DNA from: Microbacterium oryzae
GTDB lineage: Bacteria; Actinomycetota; Actinomycetes; Actinomycetales; Microbacteriaceae
Assembly (NCBI RefSeq): GCF_030406385.1
Contig: NZ_JAUEPM010000001.1
Location: forward strand, 744,001-808,000
DNA length: 64,000 bases
Reading direction: 5' to 3'
Shown piece by piece: positions 7,088 to 16,592 of this stretch. The number at the start of each line of letters is the position of its first letter. Within the stretch, counting starts at the first letter, position 1. The notes beneath the pieces are model-generated. The model searched no databases. It was not told the DNA's origin and was given only the letters and a program-made list of their open reading frames with translations. The position numbers and the translations under genes are program-made.

Positions 7088-9616
7088 TCAGGCGAACCGC
7101 GTCGGCGGCTCATAGGGCTCCTCGTGGAGGAAGGTCGCGCCCAGCACCTGCCGGACGACGGCCTCGCCGTAGCGCTGGATGCCGTCGGGTCCGACGCTGC
7201 GTGCCTGCACGCGCGGCTGCGGGGCGGGACGAGGGGCGATCGCCTCCGCGGGCTCCGGGGGGACGTCGCCCGGGTCGGCGTCGTCCTCGTCGGCGGTGAG
7301 CGGCGCGGGCGCCGTCACCTCGCCCTCGGGCACCGGGGCCGTCGCGCGTGCGACGACGGGTACCGCGGCCTCCTCCGGGTCGTCGTCGACGGCCAGGGTC
7401 CCGACGACGCCGCCGGGGATGGTGGCGACCGCCCACTCGGTGACGGGCGCCGCCCCGGCGACCGACGCGCCGCCGGCCGTGGGGCCGGCGGCGCGGGATG
7501 GCCGATCGACGGCGGGCGCGCTCCGCTCGGGAGCCTGCTCCCGCCGCGGGGCAGAGCCCTGCTGCGCGTCGGGGCCCTGCTGTGGGCCGGGGCCCTGCTG
7601 CGCGCCGGGACCCTGCTGTGGGCCGCTGCCATCGGGCCGGCCGGAGCCGGGACCACCAGAACCGCCACCACCGGGACCGCCACCGTGGCCGCCCGCGGCA
7701 CCGCCGTCGTGGCGCGCGAGGTACTTCACGCGGACACCCAGCACCTCGAGGATGATGCCGCGCAGATCCTCGCTGACACCCCCGCCCTGCGGGGTGCGCT
7801 CCTTGAAGGTGGCGAGGTCCCGCTGATTCGTGAACGCGAGCGTGAGCACGTCGCCCGCCGCGGCGACGGGGCGAGCGCTCTGAAGGACGAGCCAGGACGA
7901 GCGGCTCACGTGCTCGAGGCGAGCGAGGACTCCCGACCAGACGGCCTGCACGGCCGGCAGGGTGAGCTCGGTCGACGCGGGTGCCGGCTTCTCCTGCTGC
8001 GCGGGCGCCGACGGCCGAGGAGCGGCGTCGCGGACGGGCGGCTCGTCGTAGGGGTCGTACGGCGGCTCGTCCTCGGGACCGGGCAGCGGCGCGTCGTCGT
8101 TCGCCCGCGACCCCGCCGGACTTTGAGCGGCGCGTTCCTCGGCGGGCCCGTCGCCGCCGGGTGGAATGGTCGCCCATCCGGCCGCGGGCACGGTCCCGTC
8201 GTCGGCGGATCCCGCCTGGGGCGGAGCCGCCGCCGGAGCTGCCGGGGACTCGGCGCTCGGAGCTGTCGGCGAGGCAGCAGCCGGAGCCGCCGTCCGCGGA
8301 GCCGCGGCAGGAGCAGCCGCCGCAGGAGCAGCCGCGGCAGGCGCAGCCGCCGGCTCGGCAGCAGGGGCCGCCGCCGGAGCCGCCGTCCGCGGAGCCGCGG
8401 CAGGAGCAGCAGCGGCAGCAGCCGACCCGGCCGCCGCAGCCCGAGCCGGCGCAGCCCCGGTCGGCGTCACGGCGCCGCTCCCCCGCCCCGCGGCGCCGGC
8501 CAGGCCGGCGACGGCGGTTCCCTGCGTGAGCACGCGCGCGATCATGAGCTCGAGCTGCAGGCGCGGAGAGGTCGCGCCGGTCATCCCGTCGAGGGCGGCG
8601 CTGACGATGTCGGCGACCCGCGACAGGCGATCCGCGCCGAAGCGGTCGGCCTGCTGACCCATCCGCTCGAGCTCGTCGGCGGGGATGCCGCGCAGCACGG
8701 CGGACGCGCCGGCCCCGGTCGCGGCGATGACGATGAGGTCGCGGAGGCGCTCGAGCAGGTCGTCGACGAAACGACGCGGGTCCTGCCCGGTCTGCACGAC
8801 TCGGTCCACCGCGCCGAACGCCGATCCGGCGTCGGCGACCGCGAACGCGTCGACGACCTCGTCCAGCAGCTCGGCGTGCGTGTACCCGAGCAGCGCCACG
8901 GCGCGCTCGTAGGTCACGCTCGCGTTCTCCGACCCTGCGATGAGCTGGTCGAGGATCGAGAGGGTGTCGCGCGGCGACCCGCCGCCCGCGCGCACGACGA
9001 GCGGCAGCACGCCCTGCGCCACGGAGACGCCCTCCTCGGCGCACAGCTTCTCGACGTACGCGAGCATCGCCGCCGGTGGCACGAGCCGGAACGGATAGTG
9101 GTGCGTGCGCGAGCGGATGGTGCCGATCACCTTGTCGGGCTCGGTGGTCGCGAAGATGAACTTGACGTGGGCCGGAGGCTCCTCGACGAGCTTCAGCAGC
9201 GCGTTGAACCCCTGCGGCGTGACCATGTGGGCCTCGTCGAGGATGAAGATCTTGAAGCGGTCGCGCGCGGGCGCGAAGATGGCCCGCTCGCGCAGATCGC
9301 GGGCGTCGTCGACGCCGTTGTGGCTGGCGGCGTCGATCTCGACGACGTCGAGCGATCCGCCGCCCGCGCGGGAGAGCTCGACGCAGCTGTCGCAGCGCCC
9401 GCACGGCACGTCGGTGGGCCCCTCCGCGCAGTTCAGGCAGCGGGCGAGGATGCGGGCCGACGTGGTCTTGCCGCACCCGCGCGGACCCGAGAAGAGGTAG
9501 GCGTGGCCGATGCGATCTCCGCGCAGCGCCGTCATCAGCGGATCCGTGACCTGCGACTGGCCGATCATCTCCCCGAAGGTCTCCGGCCGATAGCGGCGAT
9601 ACAAGGCTGTGGTCAC
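7088..9616 (-). CDS. dnaX: DNA polymerase III subunit gamma/tau
   Basis: ATPase of the clamp loader, loading the beta clamp and joining polymerase cores at the fork. It has 842 residues. The Walker A GPRGCGKT is at 44-51, zinc cysteines are at 63, 72, 75 and 78, and Walker B is ILDEAH. After the clamp-loader domains (to about residue 370) comes a long alanine/proline-rich region, then a tau-like domain, then a second low-complexity tail with QQGP repeats before a short conserved C-terminus. The GTG at 9616 is chosen because a TAGGCT -10 box (9624-9629) lies 7 nt before it; an ATG 30 nt upstream would place the start ahead of the promoter. The unusual length comes from the disordered insertions. 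Confidence 0.95.
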   Translation of the reverse strand: MTTALYRRYRPETFGEMIGQSQVTDPLMTALRGDRIGHAYLFSGPRGCGKTTSARILARCLNCAEGPTDVPCGRCDSCVELSRAGGGSLDVVEIDAASHNGVDDARDLRERAIFAPARDRFKIFILDEAHMVTPQGFNALLKLVEEPPAHVKFIFATTEPDKVIGTIRSRTHHYPFRLVPPAAMLAYVEKLCAEEGVSVAQGVLPLVVRAGGGSPRDTLSILDQLIAGSENASVTYERAVALLGYTHAELLDEVVDAFAVADAGSAFGAVDRVVQTGQDPRRFVDDLLERLRDLIVIAATGAGASAVLRGIPADELERMGQQADRFGADRLSRVADIVSAALDGMTGATSPRLQLELMIARVLTQGTAVAGLAGAAGRGSGAVTPTGAAPARAAAAGSAAAAAAPAAAPRTAAPAAAPAAEPAAAPAAAAPAAAAPAAAPRTAAPAAASPTAPSAESPAAPAAAPPQAGSADDGTVPAAGWATIPPGGDGPAEERAAQSPAGSRANDDAPLPGPEDEPPYDPYDEPPVRDAAPRPSAPAQQEKPAPASTELTLPAVQAVWSGVLARLEHVSRSSWLVLQSARPVAAAGDVLTLAFTNQRDLATFKERTPQGGGVSEDLRGIILEVLGVRVKYLARHDGGAAGGHGGGPGGGGSGGPGSGRPDGSGPQQGPGAQQGPGPQQGPDAQQGSAPRREQAPERSAPAVDRPSRAAGPTAGGASVAGAAPVTEWAVATIPGGVVGTLAVDDDPEEAAVPVVARATAPVPEGEVTAPAPLTADEDDADPGDVPPEPAEAIAPRPAPQPRVQARSVGPDGIQRYGEAVVRQVLGATFLHEEPYEPPTRFA

Positions 9617-9659
9617 GGAAACCAGCCTACGGCTCCCCACCGACATCGCCCCGGTCGGT

Positions 9660-9689
9660 CTCCCAGCCGCCCATGCGGGCGGCCGGGAG
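9660..9689 (-). terminator. Terminator after the GH65 gene
   Basis: CTCCC-a-GCCGCCC at 9660-9672 pairs with 9677-9689 around a 4-nt loop with one mismatch. It lies between the GH65 stop and the dnaX promoter. Confidence 0.65.
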
Positions 9690-9704
9690 GCGCTGCGATC
9701 GGCG

Positions 9705-12221
9705 TCAGTCCAGCGAGTGGGGATCCGTCGCGCGCTCCATCAGATCGTCGGCGACGATCGGGATGGCGGAGGTCACCGGAGGCAGGGTGGGCTCGAGGTG
9801 CGAGCCGTCCTCCCGGTGCATCGAGGAGTACTTGCGCATGGTCGGGCGCCCCTGGATGACCGGCCCCTGGTCGGCGAGCGGCACCACGGCCTCGGCGTCC
9901 ACGCTCGCGGTGTGGACGCCGCCCCGCACGCGGAACGTGACGGGGTCGCCCGAGCGCACCCGCACCCGCATCTCGTCACGGCGCAGGGCGACCTCGAGCT
10001 GCGACCCCTGCCAGGAGAGCGCGTACTGCAGCTCCGGCCAGTCCCGGGGCAGGCGCGGGTCGAAGCTCAGCTCGCCGTCGTGATCGCGCATTCCCCCGAA
10101 CCCAGCGACGAGCGCGGTCCAGACACCGCCCGCCGAGGCGACGTGCACGCCGTCCGACGCGTTGCCGTGCAGGTCGGCGAGGTCGACGAACAGCGCGTGC
10201 TCGAAGTAGTCCAGCGCCAGGTCCTGGTACCCCACCTCGGCGGCGAGGATCGACTGCACGACCGCCGACAGCGTCGAGTCGCCCGTTGTGAGCGGGTCGT
10301 AGTACTCGAAGTCCGCGAGCTTCTCCTCGGCGCTGAACTGGTCGCCCTGCAGATACAGCGCCAGCACGACGTCGGCCTGCTTCAGCACCTGGAAACGGTA
10401 GATGACGAGCGGGTGGAAGTGCAGCAGCAGCGGGCGCTGCTCGTGGGGCGTGTTCTCGACGTCCCACACCTCGCGCTCGAGGAACAGCGAGTCCTGCGGA
10501 TTGATCCCGAGCTTCTCGTTGTAGGGGATGTAGACGGCGTCCGCCGCGCGCTCCCACGCCTCCGGCTCCCCCGGGTCGAGCTGCACCCGGTCGACGAGAT
10601 CGCGGTACTCGCGCCCCGCGCGCTCGGCCATCAGGCGCACGACCTGCGCGGCCGCGCGCAGGTTGAACCGCGCCATGACGTTCGTGAAGAGGTTGTCGTT
10701 GACGACCGTCGTGTACTCGTCGGGGCCGGTGACACCGTGGATGTGGAAGCTCTCCTCGCCCTCGTTCTGGCGCCAGAACCCCAGCGTCGTCCACATCCGC
10801 GCGGTCTCGACGAGGACATCCGCCCCCTCCCGCGCCATGAAGTCGAGGTCTCCCGTGGCGCGGACGTAGCGCACCAGGGCGAAGGCGATGTCGGCGTTGA
10901 TGTGGTACTGCGCGGTGCCGGCCGCGTAGTAGGCCGACGCCTCCTCGCCGTTGATGGTGCGCCAGGGGTAGAGCGCGCCGGCCTCGCTCATCTTGGCCGC
11001 GCGCCGGCGGGCGGCCGGCAGCATCTTCGTGCGCATGCGCATCGCGTTCCGCGCCCAGAGCGGGGTCGTGTACGCGAGGAACGGCAGGATGTAGATCTCC
11101 GTGTCCCAGAAGTAGTGCCCGCTGTACCCGGATCCGGTCACGCCCTTGGCGGGGATGCCCCAGCCGTCCGCCCGCGCCGAGGCCATGGCGAGCTGCAGGA
11201 GGCACCAGCGCGTCGCCTGCTGCAGGTCGTCGTGCCCCGTGATCCGGACGTCCGAGCGCTGCCAGAAGTCGTCCATCCAGCGCCGCTGGGCGGCGTAGAG
11301 ACCCTCGACGCCCGCCGCGACCACGCGGTCGAGCGTGCGAAGGCTGCGGTCGATGAGCTCTCCCGTCGGCACGCTGCGCGAGGAGTGGTAGCTGATGACC
11401 TTCGTCAGCGTCACCGGGACGCCGGCCTTCGCCTCCACGCGGAAGACGTTGCGGGCGATGTCGGGCTCGAGGTGCGACTCGTGCGAGTGCTCGTTGTCGG
11501 TCTCGATGAGGTGGTCGGCGAGGACGGCGATCGACATGTCGGACGACGCCGTGCGGTACGACAGCGCCGTGCGCGTGCCGTTCTGCCAGTGCTCCTGCGG
11601 GAGGAGCACGCGCTCCGCGTCGATCCGCTCGGCGCGTCGCGGGTCGGCGACGCCGGGAGCGTGCGGATGGCCGCCGTAGACGTCCTGCCCGTCCTGCCGG
11701 TTGATGAGCTGGCAGTCCACGGCGACGGGCGCGTCGGCGTTCCGGACCGTCACCGTCATCCGCTCCACCGCGACGTGGCGGTCCTCGAACGGCACCAGGC
11801 GGTCGGACTCGAGGAGGACCTCCTTGCCCGAGGGCGTCACCCACAGCAGGCGGCGTCGCATGACGCCGTCGCGGAAGTCCAGCGTGCGCTCGTACTCGCG
11901 CACATCGGCGAGGTCGAGCGAGAGCGGCTCGTCGTCCACGTACACGCGCATGACCTTCGGATCGGGCACGTTGACGATGGTCTGCCCGACCTCGGCGAAG
12001 CCGTAGGCGCTCTCGGCGTGACGGATCGGCCAGGTCTCGTGGAACCCGTTGATGAAGGTGCCGTGCTCGTGCGCGTGGCGGCCTTCCGGGTAGTTGCCGC
12101 GCAGGCCGAGGAAGCCGTTGCCGACGGCGAACAGCGTCTCGGTGACGCCCGCGTCCTCCTCGGAGTAGCGGGTCTCCACGAGACGCCAGGGGTCGATGGG
12201 AAATCGGTCGCGATCGATCAT
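9705..12221 (-). CDS. Glycoside hydrolase family 65 phosphorylase
   Basis: Inverting disaccharide phosphorylase of the maltose/trehalose/kojibiose/nigerose group: phosphate attacks an alpha-glucoside to give glucose and beta-glucose 1-phosphate. It has 838 residues. The N-terminal beta-sandwich begins at about residue 10 (FPIDPWRLVE), the (alpha/alpha)6 barrel carries FWDTEIYILPF near 371-381, and the general acid is E502 in TGPDEYT. The ATG has GGAG 8 nt upstream. The next gene upstream encodes a beta-phosphoglucomutase-like HAD enzyme, the usual partner that turns beta-glucose 1-phosphate into glucose 6-phosphate. The disaccharide cannot be fixed from sequence. The C-terminal 45 residues look poorly structured. 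Confidence 0.9.
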   Translation of the reverse strand: MIDRDRFPIDPWRLVETRYSEEDAGVTETLFAVGNGFLGLRGNYPEGRHAHEHGTFINGFHETWPIRHAESAYGFAEVGQTIVNVPDPKVMRVYVDDEPLSLDLADVREYERTLDFRDGVMRRRLLWVTPSGKEVLLESDRLVPFEDRHVAVERMTVTVRNADAPVAVDCQLINRQDGQDVYGGHPHAPGVADPRRAERIDAERVLLPQEHWQNGTRTALSYRTASSDMSIAVLADHLIETDNEHSHESHLEPDIARNVFRVEAKAGVPVTLTKVISYHSSRSVPTGELIDRSLRTLDRVVAAGVEGLYAAQRRWMDDFWQRSDVRITGHDDLQQATRWCLLQLAMASARADGWGIPAKGVTGSGYSGHYFWDTEIYILPFLAYTTPLWARNAMRMRTKMLPAARRRAAKMSEAGALYPWRTINGEEASAYYAAGTAQYHINADIAFALVRYVRATGDLDFMAREGADVLVETARMWTTLGFWRQNEGEESFHIHGVTGPDEYTTVVNDNLFTNVMARFNLRAAAQVVRLMAERAGREYRDLVDRVQLDPGEPEAWERAADAVYIPYNEKLGINPQDSLFLEREVWDVENTPHEQRPLLLHFHPLVIYRFQVLKQADVVLALYLQGDQFSAEEKLADFEYYDPLTTGDSTLSAVVQSILAAEVGYQDLALDYFEHALFVDLADLHGNASDGVHVASAGGVWTALVAGFGGMRDHDGELSFDPRLPRDWPELQYALSWQGSQLEVALRRDEMRVRVRSGDPVTFRVRGGVHTASVDAEAVVPLADQGPVIQGRPTMRKYSSMHREDGSHLEPTLPPVTSAIPIVADDLMERATDPHSLD

Positions 12222-12289
12222 GCGAGAAGCTCCGGGATGGCGGTGGCCGAGAAGGCGGCGGATGGCGGTGGCCGGGACAGCCGCGTGCG

Positions 12290-13042
12290 CTAGCGGGTGG
12301 CGGGGCCGACGAGCTCGTCGAGATCGCCGATGACGACGTGCGCGCCGGCGGCGGTCAGCGTGTCCGCCCCCGCGCCGCGGTCCACGCCGATGACGAGCCC
12401 GAAGCCGCCGGCGGCGGCCGCCGCGACCCCGCTCAGCGCGTCCTCGAGGACCGCGGACCGCGCGGGCGCTGCGCCCAGCTGCCGGGCGCCGGCGAGGAAC
12501 ATGTCGGGCGCGGGCTTCGAGGGCAGGCCGTCGCGCTCGGCGGTCGCCCCGTCCACGATCACGGGGAAGCGGTCGAGGATCCCCGCCGCCGTGAGCACAT
12601 CGCGTGCGTTCTTGGAGCTGGAGACGACCGCGACCGGCGTGCCGACCGCGGCGAGAGCTTCGAGCAGGGCGAGGGATCCGGGGTAGGCCGCGATCCCCTC
12701 CTCGGCCAGCACGCGTGAGAACACGATGTTCTTGCGGTTGCCGATCCCGCACACGGTGTCGAGCGACGGGTCGTCGGAGGGGTCTCCCCACGGAACCTCC
12801 ACGTCGCGGCTGCGCAGCAGCGTGGCGACGCCGTCGTAGCGCTTCTTGCCGTCGAGGTGGTCGAAGTAGTCCTGATCGGTATACGCGGGTTCGATCCCCC
12901 ACTGCGCGAACAGCTCCTCGAACATGGCGCGCCACGAGTGCATGTGCACCTCGGCCGTGGGCGTGATCACCCCGTCCAGGTCGAACAGCACCGCGTCGCA
13001 GCGTCTGAGATCGGGCAGGTGCGCATCGGGCAGTGAGGTCAC
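12290..13042 (-). CDS. HAD-superfamily hydrolase, probable beta-phosphoglucomutase
   Basis: 250-residue HAD enzyme, motif I FDLDGVI at residues 20-26 with the nucleophile D21 and acid/base D23, motif II in VVSSSKNA, motif III lysine in PSKPAPD, and motif IV in VLEDALSG. A cap domain lies between motifs I and II. Its place next to the GH65 gene makes a beta-phosphoglucomutase role likely. The GTG at 13042 has GGAGG 4 nt upstream, and a TACGCT -10 box at 13076-13081 predicts a leader of about 27 nt. A 68-nt gap leads to GH65 and contains the 14-nt stretch GATGGCGGTGGCCG twice. A trehalose-phosphatase-like role is less likely. Confidence 0.85.
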   Translation of the reverse strand: MTSLPDAHLPDLRRCDAVLFDLDGVITPTAEVHMHSWRAMFEELFAQWGIEPAYTDQDYFDHLDGKKRYDGVATLLRSRDVEVPWGDPSDDPSLDTVCGIGNRKNIVFSRVLAEEGIAAYPGSLALLEALAAVGTPVAVVSSSKNARDVLTAAGILDRFPVIVDGATAERDGLPSKPAPDMFLAGARQLGAAPARSAVLEDALSGVAAAAAGGFGLVIGVDRGAGADTLTAAGAHVVIGDLDELVGPATR

Positions 13043-13088
13043 AGATCCTCCGTCGCGGGCTGTCGGTGTCCGACCAGCGTAGTGGCGC

Positions 13089-14324
13089 TCAACTGGCGGC
13101 GGCCAGGGATTGACGTGCGATCTCCAGCTCCTCGTCGGTGGGCACGACGAGCACCGTGACGCGGGAGGAGTCCGCCGAGATCACGGCGATCTCCCCGCGG
13201 GGAGCGCTCTCGTTGCGGGCCTCGTCGATCTCGACGCCGGCGAACCCCAGCGTCGAGAGCGCGGCCGCCCGCACCTGCGGCGCGTTCTCGCCCACCCCGG
13301 CCGTGAACGAGATGACGTCGACCCCGCCGAGCTGCGCGAGGTAGGCGCCAGCGTAGGCCCGCAGACGATGCACGTAGACGTCGAACGCGAGCTGCGCGTC
13401 CTCGTCTCCCGCCGCGCGGCGCTCCTGCACGTCGCGCATGTCGGACACCCCCGCGAGCCCCTTGAGGCCGCTGCGGGTGTTCAGCAGCCGGTCGAGCTCG
13501 CCGGTGGTCATGTCCGCGCGGCGGGCGAGCTGGAAGAGAACCGCCGGATCCAGGTCGCCGGAGCGGGTGCCCATCACCAGGCCCTCGAGCGGTGTCATGC
13601 CCATCGACGTCTCCACCGAGCGGCCGCCGTCGACGGCCGTGACCGACGCGCCGTTGCCGAGGTGGAACACGATCTGCCGGAGCTCTGTCAGCGGGCGCCC
13701 GACGTGGCGGGCGGCGGCCTCGGCGACGTACTTGTGGCTCGTGCCGTGGAAGCCGTACCGGCGGATGCGGTGCGCCGCGGCGACCTCGCGGTCGATGGCG
13801 TACGTGAAGGCGGCGGGCGGGAGCGTCTGATGGAAGGCGGTGTCGAAGACCGCCACGTGCGCGACGTCGGGGAACGCCCGGCGCGCGGCCCTGATGCCCT
13901 GGAGCGCACCGGGATTGTGCAGCGGCGCGAGCACCGAGAGCTCGTCGATGTTGATCTCCACGAGGTCGGTGACGAGCGTGGGCTCGAAGAAGCGCGCGCC
14001 GCCGTGCACGACGCGATGGCCCACCGCGGCGAGGTCGGCGGGCTCGAGCAGCGGCCCGTGCTCGGCGAACGCGTCGAGCATGACGCGGAAGCCGGCGGTG
14101 TGATCGGGGATGGCCGTCTCGCGGGTGTGCGTCGCCTCGGCGATCGCGGGGGCGGACTCCCCCGCATCTGCCGCGTACCGCACGGTGTGCCGCGCCGCGC
14201 CGTGGTCCTGCCCGATCCGCTCCACGAGGCCCGAGGCGAGCACGCGCTCGGTCTCCATGTCGATGAGCTGGTACTTGAACGACGACGAGCCGCTGTTGAC
14301 GACGAGAACGCTCGTGCCGCCCAT
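13089..14324 (-). CDS. ackA: Acetate kinase
   Basis: Converts acetyl phosphate and ADP to acetate and ATP, or the reverse. It has 411 residues, in the normal range. N-terminal VLVVNSGSSSFKYQL is the ASKHA phosphate-binding signature, GFHGTSHKY and HLGNGASV are the catalytic-histidine and nucleotide segments, and FTAGVGEN closes the adenosine pocket. The ATG at 14324 is preferred, with GGGAG 7 nt upstream; a GTG two codons earlier overlaps the pta stop. The gene follows pta directly, the usual order, so the two are co-expressed. Confidence 0.96.
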   Translation of the reverse strand: MGGTSVLVVNSGSSSFKYQLIDMETERVLASGLVERIGQDHGAARHTVRYAADAGESAPAIAEATHTRETAIPDHTAGFRVMLDAFAEHGPLLEPADLAAVGHRVVHGGARFFEPTLVTDLVEINIDELSVLAPLHNPGALQGIRAARRAFPDVAHVAVFDTAFHQTLPPAAFTYAIDREVAAAHRIRRYGFHGTSHKYVAEAAARHVGRPLTELRQIVFHLGNGASVTAVDGGRSVETSMGMTPLEGLVMGTRSGDLDPAVLFQLARRADMTTGELDRLLNTRSGLKGLAGVSDMRDVQERRAAGDEDAQLAFDVYVHRLRAYAGAYLAQLGGVDVISFTAGVGENAPQVRAAALSTLGFAGVEIDEARNESAPRGEIAVISADSSRVTVLVVPTDEELEIARQSLAAAS

Positions 14325-14326
14325 GG

Positions 14327-16432
14327 TCACTCTCCCTGCGCCTGGATCGCCGTGATGGCGACCGTGTTCACGATGTCTTCGACGAGCGCGCCGCGCGAGA
14401 GGTCGTTGATGGGCTTGTTGAGGCCCTGGAGGACCGGTCCGATGGCGACGGCGCCGGCCGAGCGCTGCACGGCCTTATAGGTGTTGTTGCCGGTGTTGAG
14501 GTCGGGGAAGACGAACACCGTCGCGCGCCCCGCGACCTCCGAGTCGGGCAGCTTCGCGCGGGCGACCGCGGCGTCGGCCGCGGCGTCGTACTGGATCGGC
14601 CCCTCGATCGGCAGCTGCGGCGCGCGAGTGCGCGCGAGCTGTGTCGCCTCCCTGACCTTGTCGACATCGGCGCCCGAACCCGACTCACCCGTCGAGTACG
14701 ACAGCATCGCCACCCGCGGCTCCACGCCGAACTGCCGCGCGGTCTCCGCGGAGGAGATGGCGATGTCGGCGAGCTGCTCGCTGGTGGGGTCGGGGATGAC
14801 CGCGCAGTCGCCGTAGACGAGCACGCGGTCGGCCAGCGCCATGAGGAAGACGCTGGAGACCACCGAGACGCCCGGCTTCGTCTTGATGATCTCGAAGGCG
14901 GGGCGGATGGTGTGGGCCGTCGTGTGCACGGCTCCCGACACCATCCCGTCGGCCAGGCCGAGGTGCACCATCATGGTGCCGAAGTAGCTGGGGTCGGTGA
15001 CTGTGTCGGCCGCGCGCTCGTAGGTCATGCCCTTGTGCGCGCGCAGCGCGGCGTACTCCGTGGCGAACTTGTGCACGTGCACCGCGTCGAAGGGGCTCAG
15101 CACGTGCGCGTCGCGCAGGTCGACCCCGAGCTCGATGGCCCGGGCGCGCACCTCGAACGGCTCGCCCAGGATGGTCAGCTGCGCCACGCCCCGCTGCAGC
15201 AGGATGCCCGCCGCCCGCAGGACGCGGTCGTCGTCGCCCTCCGGCAGCACGATGTGGCGCCGGTCGGAGCGCGCGCGTTCCAGCAGCGTGTACTCGAACA
15301 TCAGCGGCGTGACCACGCTCGCCTGCGCCACGCCCAGCACGCGCGTGAGTTCGGCGGTGTCGACGTGCGTCTCGAACAGCGACAGCGCGAGGTTGTATCG
15401 CTGCGGTGAGCCCGCAGCCAGCCGTCCGCGCGCGCTCATCACCTGCACCGCCGTGGTGTACGTGTCGCCCTCCGAGCGGATGACGGGCAGGCGCGAGCCG
15501 AGCCCCTCCAGCAGGCGCGTGACGGACTCCGGGATGTCGAAGGGCCCGTTGAGGATGATGCCGGCGATCGACGGGAAGGTGCCGGAGGCATTGGCGAGGA
15601 GCGCCGCGAGGAGCACCTCGCTGCGGTCGCCCGGCACGATGAGGCAGGCGCCCTCGGTGAGGCGAGGCAGCACGTTCTCCATCGACATCGCCGCGACCAC
15701 CACGCCGAGCGCCTCGCGGGTGAGGAGCTCCTCGTCGCCGTGGATGAGCCGTCCTCCGACCGCGCGGAGCACGTCGCCCATCGACGGCGCGACGAGCATG
15801 CGGTCTTCGGGGACCGCCCACACGGGCGCGCTCGGCGTCGTCACGCGGACCGCCCGGATGATCTCGTCGCGGCGCGCGTCGTCGGCGCGGTTGACGACGG
15901 TCGCCAGCAGCTCTGCACGCTCTCTGGCGAGCTCCGGCACGGCGAGCGCGGCGATCTGGGCGACCTCCTCGGGCGTGCGCGCCGAGGTGGTGCCGAGCTG
16001 CTCGCTGCCGCCCTGGTGCGCACGCCCGCCGAGCACGAGGAGCACGGGCGTGCCGAGGTTCACCGCCACCCGGGCGTTGTAGGCGAGCTCGGCGGGGCTC
16101 CCGACGTCGGTGTAGTCGCTGCCGAGCACCACGACCGCGTCGCACTTGGCCTCCACGGCCTTGAAGCGCTCGACGATCCGGGCGAGGGCCGCCTCCGGAT
16201 CGGCGCGGACGTCGTCGTAGGTGACCGCGACGCACTCGTCGTACGCGAGGTCGACGCCGTCGTGATCGAGGAGCATCTCGAGGACGTAGTCCCGCTCATC
16301 CGTCGAGCGCGCGATGGGGCGGAAGACGCCCACGCGGGGAGTCGCCCTGCTGAGCGCGTCGAGCACTCCCAGAGCGACCGTGGACTTCCCGGAGTGGCCC
16401 TCCGCCGACGTGATGTAGATGCTTCTCGCCAC
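14327..16432 (-). CDS. pta: Phosphate acetyltransferase
   Basis: Interconverts acetyl-CoA and acetyl phosphate. It is the long form (701 residues): an N-terminal BioD-like P-loop domain (EGHSGKST at about residues 9-16), a DRTGG-type middle region, and the C-terminal PTA_PTB catalytic domain from about residue 380. The GTG at 16432 is chosen because a TAGGCT -10 box (16440-16445) precedes it by 7 nt, giving a leaderless start; the GGAGGA inside that gap is too close to act as a ribosome site. ackA follows immediately. The SRP RNA gene ends about 60 nt upstream on the same strand. Confidence 0.95.
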   Translation of the reverse strand: MARSIYITSAEGHSGKSTVALGVLDALSRATPRVGVFRPIARSTDERDYVLEMLLDHDGVDLAYDECVAVTYDDVRADPEAALARIVERFKAVEAKCDAVVVLGSDYTDVGSPAELAYNARVAVNLGTPVLLVLGGRAHQGGSEQLGTTSARTPEEVAQIAALAVPELARERAELLATVVNRADDARRDEIIRAVRVTTPSAPVWAVPEDRMLVAPSMGDVLRAVGGRLIHGDEELLTREALGVVVAAMSMENVLPRLTEGACLIVPGDRSEVLLAALLANASGTFPSIAGIILNGPFDIPESVTRLLEGLGSRLPVIRSEGDTYTTAVQVMSARGRLAAGSPQRYNLALSLFETHVDTAELTRVLGVAQASVVTPLMFEYTLLERARSDRRHIVLPEGDDDRVLRAAGILLQRGVAQLTILGEPFEVRARAIELGVDLRDAHVLSPFDAVHVHKFATEYAALRAHKGMTYERAADTVTDPSYFGTMMVHLGLADGMVSGAVHTTAHTIRPAFEIIKTKPGVSVVSSVFLMALADRVLVYGDCAVIPDPTSEQLADIAISSAETARQFGVEPRVAMLSYSTGESGSGADVDKVREATQLARTRAPQLPIEGPIQYDAAADAAVARAKLPDSEVAGRATVFVFPDLNTGNNTYKAVQRSAGAVAIGPVLQGLNKPINDLSRGALVEDIVNTVAITAIQAQGE

Positions 16433-16495
16433 GTCCTCCAGCCTACGGGCGAGAACGCGGCCGGGACGGGGAGACGGCCGATTCGTCCGGGCATG

Positions 16496-16587
16496 AAAAG
16501 GCTCTCCGCGCACCCGACAGAGCCCGGTTACCCTTGCTACGTTTCCGTCCTGGGGGAGTTGGCCTGGATGCCGCCACGCGGAGAGCT
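16496..16587 (-). ncRNA. ffs: Signal recognition particle RNA (small bacterial, 4.5S type)
   Basis: RNA core of the bacterial SRP, which binds Ffh. On the minus strand the outer stem 16577-16586 pairs perfectly (10 bp) with 16501-16510. The apex carries the domain IV signature: CAGG (16549-16552) facing AGCA (16535-16538), with an ACG/CGT stem closed by a GAAA tetraloop (16542-16545). The 3' stem is followed by C and TTTT (16496-16499), an intrinsic end. A TAGACT -10 box at 16594-16599 places the transcription start at 16587. Length is about 92 nt, typical of the short form. A covariance search with the bacterial small SRP model would settle it. Confidence 0.85.
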
Positions 16588-16592
16588 GGAGA

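Noticed and set aside
7088..9616. Programmed frameshift in dnaX giving a gamma form
   Set aside because: I see no A-rich slippery run with a following hairpin as in E. coli; nothing supports it here.
6737..9859. 1040-codon open frame on the plus strand opposite dnaX, and similar long frames opposite GH65 and lysC
   Set aside because: They are shadows of high-GC genes: rich in Arg, Ala and Gly, with no domain, and dnaX, GH65 and lysC on the other strand are certain.
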